A stretch of DNA of 10,443 bases, from positions 1 through 10,443 of the forward strand of contig JAICKM010000187.1 in NCBI GenBank assembly GCA_025927935.1, written 5' to 3'. Made by a program: the position numbers and the translations under genes. The DNA comes from Chloroflexia bacterium (GTDB lineage Bacteria > Chloroflexota > Chloroflexia > QHBQ01 > JADMIH01). Below, one piece after another: positions 5,660 to 10,443 of this stretch (positions are counted from its first letter, which is position 1; every line of letters begins with the position of its first letter). The notes under the pieces are model-generated. The model searched no databases. It had not been told where the DNA came from and worked only from the letters and a program-made list of their open reading frames with translations.

Positions 5660-6718
5660 CTACGCCGCGAGTACCTCGGCCAGGCGGTCGAGCACCTCGC
5701 GCATATCGTCTTCGGTGGCCCAGCCCACATGGCCGATGCGCACCAGGCGCCCTTCGAGCGGCCCCTGGCCGCCCGCCAGTTCGATGCCCTGGCGGCGCAG
5801 CGCGGCCAGGATCGGGCGCGCGTCAGGCACGGCGAGCGCCGTCACGGTGCGCGAGGCCACGGCATCACCGGCCAGTAACTCCAGCCCCATCTCGCACAAC
5901 CGCCCACGCACGTAGTCGCGCAACGCCTCGTGGCGCGCGAACACGGCGTCCCGCCCTTCCTCGTCCATCAGTTGCAGCGCGGCTTGCAGTTGGAAGAGCA
6001 GCGACACGGCGGGCGTGTACGGCGTCTCCCAGCGCTCGGCATACTTGCGCGCCGCCGCAAAGTCGAAATAATAGCGCGGCAGCCGCGCCCGCCGGTTCGC
6101 GTCCCAGGCACGCGGGCTGACCGAGAGCATGGTCAGGCCGGGCGGCGTCATCCATGCCTTCTGCGAGGCGGTGACGACCACATCGAGGCCCCAGGCATCC
6201 GTCCGCAGGTCGGTCGCGCCCAGGGCCGAGATGCTGTCCACCAGCAGCAGCTTGTCGTACTCGCGGGCCAGGGCGCCGATGGCCTCCACCGGGTTTTGCA
6301 CGCCGGTCGAGGTCTCGTTGTGGGTCAGCAGCACACCGCGTACCTCCGGATGGGCGTCCAGCGCCCGGCGCGCGGCGTCCGGGTCCACGGCCTGGCCCCA
6401 CTCGAAGGCCACGCGGCGCACCTCCAGCCCATAGGCCGCCGCGATGCCGGCGTAGCGGTCGGCGAAGTGGCCGCTGCTGAGCGAGAGGACGGTGTCACCC
6501 GGCGAGAAGCAGTTGACCAGCGAGGCTTCCAGCCCGCCGGTGCCCGCCGCCGGGAAAAAGAGCAGATCATTACTCGTCTGATAAAAGCCTTTGGCCCGCT
6601 CGGTCACGTCGCGCAGCAACTCATGGAACGCCTGGCCCCGGTGGTTGATCATCTGGCGCGCGCCGGCGGCACGCACCGTTTCAGGCAGCGGCGTCGGTCC
6701 TGGGATTCGTAATTGCAT
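5660..6718 (-). CDS. Class V PLP-dependent aminotransferase, probable phosphoserine aminotransferase (SerC role)
   Basis: The 352-residue protein is a full-length class V aminotransferase of the alanine-glyoxylate/serine-pyruvate type. The N-terminus IPGPTPLP and the NHRG turn are typical. HNETSTGVQNP (133-143), VDSISALG (D161, which contacts the cofactor pyridine nitrogen) and VTASQKAWMTPPG (Lys187, the PLP lysine) follow in the family order. It could use alanine, serine or phosphoserine as amino donor or acceptor. Its ATG directly follows the TAG of the SerA-SerB fusion with no gap (TAGATG), so translation is probably coupled. With dehydrogenase and phosphatase already supplied by the fusion, the missing step is conversion of 3-phosphohydroxypyruvate to phosphoserine. 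Class V enzymes of this branch are known to fill the SerC role in some archaea and bacteria. The alternative is a serine-glyoxylate enzyme using serine made by the same operon. Confidence 0.9.
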   Translation of the reverse strand: MQLRIPGPTPLPETVRAAGARQMINHRGQAFHELLRDVTERAKGFYQTSNDLLFFPAAGTGGLEASLVNCFSPGDTVLSLSSGHFADRYAGIAAAYGLEVRRVAFEWGQAVDPDAARRALDAHPEVRGVLLTHNETSTGVQNPVEAIGALAREYDKLLLVDSISALGATDLRTDAWGLDVVVTASQKAWMTPPGLTMLSVSPRAWDANRRARLPRYYFDFAAARKYAERWETPYTPAVSLLFQLQAALQLMDEEGRDAVFARHEALRDYVRGRLCEMGLELLAGDAVASRTVTALAVPDARPILAALRRQGIELAGGQGPLEGRLVRIGHVGWATEDDMREVLDRLAEVLAA

Positions 6719-8497
6719 CTAGATGCCCTCCAGCGCGTAGCGGCGGACCTTCAGCCCAAACGCCGCGTATTCATCTTTCCACTCCACGCAGCCGCCGCGC
6801 ACCAGCAGCCCCAGGCCCTTGATCACCAGATCGCGGTAGTCAGGATGCTGCAACAGCCGTTCGCAGCCGTCCCGGCCCGCGGCCAGCACCAGCAGCGGCG
6901 CCAGGCTCTTACACTTAATATACACGTCGGCGGTGCGGCGCACGGTCTCATGATTGGCGACCCCGCCCAGGCCGACGAACAGTTCGGCGGCGTGGCGGGC
7001 TTCAGCGTCGGTCGCGCCGTCCCCGGCCAGCAGCACCCCCTGGCGAGCGGGCGCCAGTTCGCGCACCACGGTGGCCTTGCCGCCCGCCTGGCAGAGCGGG
7101 TTCGTGCGGTCAAACCCGGCATAGCCGCCGTCCTCGTCGAAGTGCAAATCGTTCGCCCGCACTTTGCAGCGGCAGAGGCCCAGCGTGTCGGCCAGCGGCT
7201 CCAGCGCCTGGCGGAAGCCGCCCGACACGACCACGATGTCCAGCCCCACCACGCGCAGGGCCGCCACCACCTGGGCGGCGTCCTCGGCCAGCGTGGCGCT
7301 GTAGAGTTCGCCCAGGCGCACCATGTCGGCCTGCGTGGGCTGGATGCGGGCCAGGCGCGACTCGAAGACCGCTTCCATGGGCAGTTCCCCGGCCATGGCC
7401 TGGCGAGTCAGTGCGGCCACTTCCTCGCGGCAGCCGCGCATGGCCGCCAGTTCGTCCACGCCCTCGATCTGCGTCAGCGTGCTGTCGCAGTCGAGCACCA
7501 CCGTCTGGAAGCCGAGCCAGCCGTTGAGCAGCTTGGGCGCCGGGTTGGGCCAGAGGCCGCGCGTCAAGACTTCGGGATTGCAGATGTTCTGTGGGGTGCG
7601 CCCGGTGAGCAGGGCCAGCACTTCTTCGGCCACTTCGACGGCGCTGGCGCGCATCGATTCGTGCGTGGTACCACCCAGGTGCGGGGTGAGGATGACGTTG
7701 TGCAGGTCGAGCAGGGCGGGGTTGTCAAACGGCTCCTTGGCGAACACGTCGAGGGCCGCGCCGCCCAGGTGCCCGGAGCGGCAGGCCGCGACCAGCGCCG
7801 CCTCGTCCACCACCTTGCCCCGCGCCACGTTGATCAGGAAGGCGCCCGGCTTCATCAGCGCCATCTCGCGCTCGCCGATCATGTTGCGGGTGATCGCCGT
7901 CATGGGCACATGCAGGGTCACAATGTCGGCGCGGGCCAGCAGATCGTCCAGCGTGGTAAATGTCACGCCCTCGGCGTGCTGGGCACGAAAGGGATCGTAG
8001 GCCAGCACCTCCATATCGAAGGCGCCCAGGCGGCGCGCCACTTGCGTGCCGACTTTGCCCAGCCCGATGATGCCCACCGTCTTGCCGCTGATCTCGGTGC
8101 CCATGAACTTGTTCTTGCCCCACACGCCCTGCCGGAGCAGATGGTCGGCCTGCGGGATGTTGCGGGCCAGGGCGAAGATCATGCCGATGGTGTGCTCGGC
8201 GGCGGCGCGCACGTTGCCGTTGGGCGCGTTCACCACGGCGATGCCGCGCTCGGTGGCGGCGGGGATGTCGATGTTGTCCACGCCGATACCTGCCCGGCCG
8301 ATCACCCTCAGCGCGGTCCCGGCGTCGAGCAGGGCGCGGTCCACCGGTGTGCCGCTGCGCGTGATGATGGCTTCATAGTCGCCCGCGCGGTCCAGCAGTT
8401 CCTCGCGCGGCAGGTTCAGGCGCACATCTACGGTGGCCTGCTGCCGCAGCAGAATCAGGCCGGCGTCGTCCAGTGGTTCGGTAACAAGAATTCGCAT
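6719..8497 (-). CDS. serA-serB fusion: Bifunctional 3-phosphoglycerate dehydrogenase / phosphoserine phosphatase (SerA-SerB fusion), 592 aa
   Basis: Residues 1 to about 315 are a D-3-phosphoglycerate dehydrogenase. They show the TRSGT substrate loop (R47), AGIGVDNID, the NAD fold GLGKVG (145-150) with AYD168, and the catalytic triad R226 (NVARG), E255 (AKEPF) and H273 (TPHLGG). The ACT and intervening domains of long SerA proteins are absent. From about 325 a HAD phosphatase of the SerB type begins: DCDST (nucleophile D336, D338), QIEGVDELA, VVSGG (S425), GGKATVV (K474) and GDGATD (D493, D497). All four HAD motifs are present, so both activities are predicted: oxidation of 3-phosphoglycerate, and hydrolysis of phosphoserine to serine. 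Dedicated SerA and SerB are normally separate. No frameshift or linker stop is visible. The last 60 or so residues (DYRDLVIKGLGLLVRGGCVE) are not clearly part of the standard HAD core. The ATG at 8497 has AGGAG upstream. The gene heads an operon behind a long, terminator-containing leader. Confidence 0.93.
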   Translation of the reverse strand: MRILVTEPLDDAGLILLRQQATVDVRLNLPREELLDRAGDYEAIITRSGTPVDRALLDAGTALRVIGRAGIGVDNIDIPAATERGIAVVNAPNGNVRAAAEHTIGMIFALARNIPQADHLLRQGVWGKNKFMGTEISGKTVGIIGLGKVGTQVARRLGAFDMEVLAYDPFRAQHAEGVTFTTLDDLLARADIVTLHVPMTAITRNMIGEREMALMKPGAFLINVARGKVVDEAALVAACRSGHLGGAALDVFAKEPFDNPALLDLHNVILTPHLGGTTHESMRASAVEVAEEVLALLTGRTPQNICNPEVLTRGLWPNPAPKLLNGWLGFQTVVLDCDSTLTQIEGVDELAAMRGCREEVAALTRQAMAGELPMEAVFESRLARIQPTQADMVRLGELYSATLAEDAAQVVAALRVVGLDIVVVSGGFRQALEPLADTLGLCRCKVRANDLHFDEDGGYAGFDRTNPLCQAGGKATVVRELAPARQGVLLAGDGATDAEARHAAELFVGLGGVANHETVRRTADVYIKCKSLAPLLVLAAGRDGCERLLQHPDYRDLVIKGLGLLVRGGCVEWKDEYAAFGLKVRRYALEGI

Positions 8498-8550
8498 GTT
8501 GTTGTGCTCCTATGTCGCTCATAGCCGGCCCCTGGACCGGCCTACCCGGC

Positions 8551-8584
8551 AAACAAAAACCCCCCACTCGCTCGGAGTGCGGGG
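8551..8584 (-). terminator. Intrinsic terminator in the serine operon leader
   Basis: On the - strand CCCCGCACTC (8584-8575) pairs with GAGTGGGGGG (8569-8560) with a single G-G mismatch and a 5-base loop, followed at once by TTTTTGTTT (8559-8551). It lies 54 bases before the ATG of its own operon and downstream of a strong promoter, so it must be regulated or leaky. Confidence 0.85.
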
Positions 8585-8617
8585 CCAGGATCGGTATGCC
8601 GTTATCCGTGCACAGCC

Positions 8618-8800
8618 TTACGGCTGGATAACGCACCCTCCTAGTTGTGTGTCAGGGCCGACGGATGCCTTCCGTCCCCCCGGCGCGGCACTCGCGCGCA
8701 AGCCATAACCGCCCTTGTGGCTGCCACCGGCACTGTACCGGCAACCACAAGGGCCTATACTCGCGCTATTCGACTGCGACCAGAGGGACAATGGAATCAT
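8618..8800 (-). CDS. Candidate serine-rich leader peptide
   Basis: An ORF begins at ATG 8800, with GGAG (8811-8808) seven bases upstream, and reads MIPLSLWSQSNSASIG before running on to a TAA at 8620-8618. Five of the first 14 codons are serine (TCC, TCG, TCG, AGC, AGT). An earlier in-frame ATG pair at 8842-8837 would add two more (AGC, TCG), giving seven Ser among the 17 codons at 8809-8759. The stop codon sits in the loop of the AGCC-GTAA-GGCT stem, about 35 bases before the terminator. The later part is Gly/Ser/Cys/Arg-rich and may have no function as protein. The role as a serine sensor in front of SerA is inferred; a chance open frame in GC-rich DNA is the alternative. Confidence 0.42.
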   Translation of the reverse strand: MIPLSLWSQSNSASIGPCGCRYSAGGSHKGGYGLRASAAPGGRKASVGPDTQLGGCVIQP

Positions 8801-8868
8801 GGCCGAGCTCCATAGAAAATTATAGGCAGCGCCTCGCATCATGTGCGGCAGCGCTGCCACTTGTCCGC

Positions 8869-8897
8869 ATTATATATGCAAATCCCGTGCCCGTCAA
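8869..8897 (-). promoter_or_regulatory. Sigma70 promoter of the serine operon
   Basis: TTGACG (8892-8897) and TATAAT (8869-8874) are spaced by exactly 17 bases on the - strand, one base short of a full consensus. Initiation is expected near 8862, immediately before the 5' stem-loop. This placement makes the leader about 365 bases long. Confidence 0.85.
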
Positions 8898-9032
8898 GGG
8901 CCGCGGGCGGGACATTTGTCCAAGATAGGCTAACGATTTTGTTGGAAGAGGCGGTTTGCGCGCTTTATACCCATTGTTTCCCTGCCTATCCCATCAGTCC
9001 ATCGGGCGGGCGAAAGTCGGTCTGTCGGCTGA

Positions 9033-9062
9033 TTGACTCATCCCGGCCCCGTCTGATACACT
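9033..9062 (+). promoter_or_regulatory. Probable sigma70 promoter of the oxidoreductase/ABC exporter genes
   Basis: TTGACT (9033-9038) is followed after 18 bases by TACACT (9057-9062), giving a start near 9069 and an untranslated leader of about 95 bases before the TTG at 9164. It is divergent from the serine operon promoter, about 135 bases apart. Nothing else is recognised in the stretch 8898-9032. Confidence 0.55.
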
Positions 9063-9163
9063 AGCTTGCACGTTTGTTCTACTGCCGCGCATACATCGGT
9101 CACACCACCACCGGACAGCACCCTGTTCAGCGCGGGCCGCCAGACCGCGGAAAGGAGCGCCGC

Positions 9164-10003
9164 TTGTATTATGGTGTCCACACCCCGAACTTTGGCGACT
9201 ACGGAGACCCAGCGATCCTGGCCGACCTGGCTCATGAAGCCGAGGACTCCGGCTGGGACGGATTCTTCATCTGGGACCACATCCTGTTCTGGTCCGACTA
9301 CCCCCCGCTCACCGATCCCTGGGTCGCGCTGACCGCTATCGCCCTGCGCACCAACCAGATCCGCATCGGGCCGCTGGTCACGCCCCTGCCCCGCCACCGG
9401 CCCTGGACCCTGGCCCGCCAGGCGACGGGCGTGGATCGGCTCTCCGGTGGGCGCCTAATCCTCGGCGTGGGCATCGGCGACCCGGTGGAGTATGAGTTCG
9501 GGTGGTTCGGCGAACCCACCGACCCCAGGGTGCGCGCCGCCATGCTCGACGAGGGCCTGGACATCCTGGCCGGGCTGTGGAGCGGCGAACCCTTCGCTTA
9601 CCAGGGCACGCACTACCAGTTGCACGAGATGACCTTCGTCCCCACGCCCATCCAGCGCCCGCGCATCCCCATCTGGGTGGCGGACTGGTGGCCGCACAAG
9701 CCGCCGCTGCGCCGCGCCGCACGCTGGGACGGCGTCTTCCCCGGCAAGGAAGGCGAACCACTGACGCCGGACGAGATCCGGGCCATCGGCGCCTACATCG
9801 CCGAACACCGCACCAGCGATGCGCCGTTCGACATGGTTGTGCCTGGCTCCACGGACGGCGACGACCCCGCCGCCGATGCAGCCGTCGTGGTGCCGTATAT
9901 TGAGGCGGGCGCCACCTGGTGGATCGAGGGGCTGAGCGGGTGGCGCGGGTCGTTCGCGGAGATGCGCGCCCGGCTGCATAAAGGCCCGCCGCGGGTTCGT
10001 TAA
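9164..10003 (+). CDS. Luciferase-like (LLM class) flavin- or F420-dependent oxidoreductase, 279 aa
   Basis: The sequence follows the bacterial luciferase-like TIM barrel. It opens with YYGVHTPNFGDYGDP, then AEDSGWDGFFIWDHI, then DPWVALTAIALRTNQIRIGPLVTPLPRHRPWTLARQ. The RLSGGRLILGVGIGDP cofactor-region motif, ERGLDIL-like DEGLDILAGLWSGEPFAYQG and a PTPIQRPRIPIWVADWWP strand follow, as is usual in the family. The length of about 280 residues is typical. Whether FMN or F420 is used, and on what substrate, cannot be read. I chose the TTG at 9164 because AAAGGAG (9151-9157) lies six bases upstream and homology begins exactly there; the open frame reaches back to 9074 with unrelated residues. The ABC exporter gene begins 14 bases after the stop, so the two are likely co-transcribed. 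Confidence 0.9.
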   Translation: MYYGVHTPNFGDYGDPAILADLAHEAEDSGWDGFFIWDHILFWSDYPPLTDPWVALTAIALRTNQIRIGPLVTPLPRHRPWTLARQATGVDRLSGGRLILGVGIGDPVEYEFGWFGEPTDPRVRAAMLDEGLDILAGLWSGEPFAYQGTHYQLHEMTFVPTPIQRPRIPIWVADWWPHKPPLRRAARWDGVFPGKEGEPLTPDEIRAIGAYIAEHRTSDAPFDMVVPGSTDGDDPAADAAVVVPYIEAGATWWIEGLSGWRGSFAEMRARLHKGPPRVR

Positions 10004-10017
10004 AGGGGGGAGGTACT

Positions 10018-10443
10018 TTGGCGAAACGAGAGTTTAGCGTCGCCGGTGAGTACAGCTACGACCGCCGCACCCCGGTGCGCTGGATTATATCGCACGGCTT
10101 GCGCTACAAGCGCTTCCTGGTGGGCATGGTCGTTGCCATCGTCGCATCGAACGTGATGGACTCGGCGATCCCGGCGTTCACCGGACTGGCCTTCAACGAG
10201 GTGTTGCGCCCGCAACCCAGCCGCGACCAGTTGCTGCTGATCGCGCTCGCCATCCTGGCCGCCGTGATCGGGCGCGGCATCGTCAACGCGGCGGGTCACT
10301 TTGCCAACGAGTTCCTGGGCAAGCGTATGCAACGCGACGCCCGCGACGAACTCTACGTCAACCTGCTGGGCAAGAGCCAGACCTTCCACAACCGCCAGCG
10401 CGTGGGCGACATCATGGCCCGCGCCAGCAACGATGCGAGTCAG
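10018..10443 (+). CDS. ABC exporter (fused membrane and ATPase half-transporter), N-terminal part
   Basis: The frame stays open to the window edge (142 codons seen). The start is TTG at 10018, preceded by GGGGGGAGG with four bases of spacing. After a cytoplasmic, basic N-terminus come a first hydrophobic segment (about 33-60, FLVGMVVAIVASNV onward) and a second (about 72-92, LLLIALAILAAVIG). The next helix carries LGKRMQRDARDELYVNLLGKSQTFHNRQRVGDIMARASND. That last stretch is the characteristic first coupling-helix region of type IV (ABCB/MsbA-like) exporters, with the GDI-x-x-R pattern. The ATPase domain would lie beyond the window. The substrate is unknown; the preceding oxidoreductase may modify or handle a related small molecule. 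Confidence 0.88.
   Translation, partial: MAKREFSVAGEYSYDRRTPVRWIISHGLRYKRFLVGMVVAIVASNVMDSAIPAFTGLAFNEVLRPQPSRDQLLLIALAILAAVIGRGIVNAAGHFANEFLGKRMQRDARDELYVNLLGKSQTFHNRQRVGDIMARASNDASQ

Larger units (their letters stand above)
8498..8862 (-). promoter_or_regulatory. Structured leader of the serine operon, candidate attenuator
   Basis: About 365 bases separate the predicted transcription start from the SerA-SerB ATG. In transcript order the leader holds a 5' stem-loop (GGCAGCGC 8858-8851 with GCGCTGCC 8832-8825, plus an inner CGCA/TGCG stem), a Ser-codon-rich ORF, and a perfect 10-bp hairpin (8754-8745 with 8720-8711). Next comes a stem CGTTATCC/GGATAACG (8633-8626 with 8607-8600) enclosing AGCC-GTAA-GGCT, and then an intrinsic terminator. 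The segment GGAGGGTGCG (8641-8632) can pair, with a two-base bulge, with CGCACTCC (8581-8574). That would take up the terminator's 5' arm, so the two structures exclude each other. The canonical T-box sequence is not present. Regulation by serine supply is inferred. Confidence 0.62.

Noticed and set aside
5203..6120. + strand open frame of 305 codons with GAGGA before its start
   Set aside because: Antisense to two well-recognised genes (SnoaL-like and aminotransferase), with an Arg/Pro/Ala-rich product and no domain.
6713..8524. Long + strand open frame (603 codons) opposite the SerA-SerB gene
   Set aside because: It is His/Gln/Ala/Arg-rich, typical of the complement of a GC-rich gene, has no recognisable domain and lies fully antisense to a gene with all catalytic motifs.
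8525..8543. GCCGG/CCGGC inverted repeat just before the SerA-SerB ribosome binding site
   Set aside because: Only five pairs with an eight-base loop in GC-rich sequence; too weak to call a regulatory element on its own.
8578..8587. TGGCCCCGCA in the serine leader, similar to the T-box core TGGNACCGCG
   Set aside because: The invariant AGGG before the TGGN is missing, no specifier stem with the usual AG bulge or GNTG loop was found, and the match overlaps the terminator arm. A diverged T-box for tRNA-Ser is not fully excluded; a covariance-model search would settle it.
1..10443. CRISPR arrays, tRNA or rRNA genes, insertion sequences, phage genes
   Set aside because: No regularly spaced identical repeats with unique spacers, no cloverleaf or rRNA-like stretch, and no transposase or integrase frame was seen on either strand.

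Overview
The window is GC-rich, gene-dense chromosomal DNA from a bacterium. Three features fit Chloroflexota (an Anaerolineae-like lineage): high GC, sigma70-type promoters combined with a GAAC-N4-GTTC (Gram-positive-type LexA) box, and a small dispersed CTTCGCTCCGCTCAG repeat. This is a guess from style and gene content; no rRNA, tRNA or other taxonomic marker is present.

Layout. (1) Positions 1-947, + strand: the 3' part of an HD-GYP phosphodiesterase, a 46-residue single-span membrane protein overlapping it by ATGA, and a 91-residue zinc-ribbon protein. A repeat/hairpin element (980-1041) and an intrinsic terminator (1078-1119) follow, between convergent genes. (2) Positions 1135-5110, - strand: a promoter with perfect TTGACA/TATAAT hexamers carries a palindrome matching an SOS (LexA/Din) box at its predicted start site. 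It drives a soluble FtsK/SpoIIIE-type motor ATPase, a two-span membrane protein with a long Pro-rich tail, and an 82-residue WRG/YWRV protein. After about 100 bp comes a 534-residue protein with a small N-terminal domain, about 400 residues of Ala/Pro/Val/Lys repeats and a clamp-binding-like QTSMF motif near its C-terminus. (3) Positions 5212-8897, - strand: a serine-biosynthesis operon with its own good promoter and a leader of about 365 nt, encoding a SerA-SerB fusion, a class V aminotransferase that can act as SerC, and a SnoaL-like protein. Two ORFs thus cover all three steps from 3-phosphoglycerate to serine. (4) Positions 9033-10443, + strand: a divergent promoter, a luciferase-like flavin/F420 oxidoreductase and the start of an ABC exporter, both with TTG starts and strong ribosome binding sites.

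Two regulatory readings stand out. The serine operon leader holds an ORF with seven Ser codons among 17, then strong hairpins, then an intrinsic terminator whose 5' arm can pair with an upstream segment. This looks like transcription attenuation by a serine leader peptide. The FtsK-like operon looks LexA-repressed, so it may be a DNA-damage-induced module with a motor, a separate membrane anchor, and possibly a clamp-tethered protein. Both are inferences from sequence and are testable.
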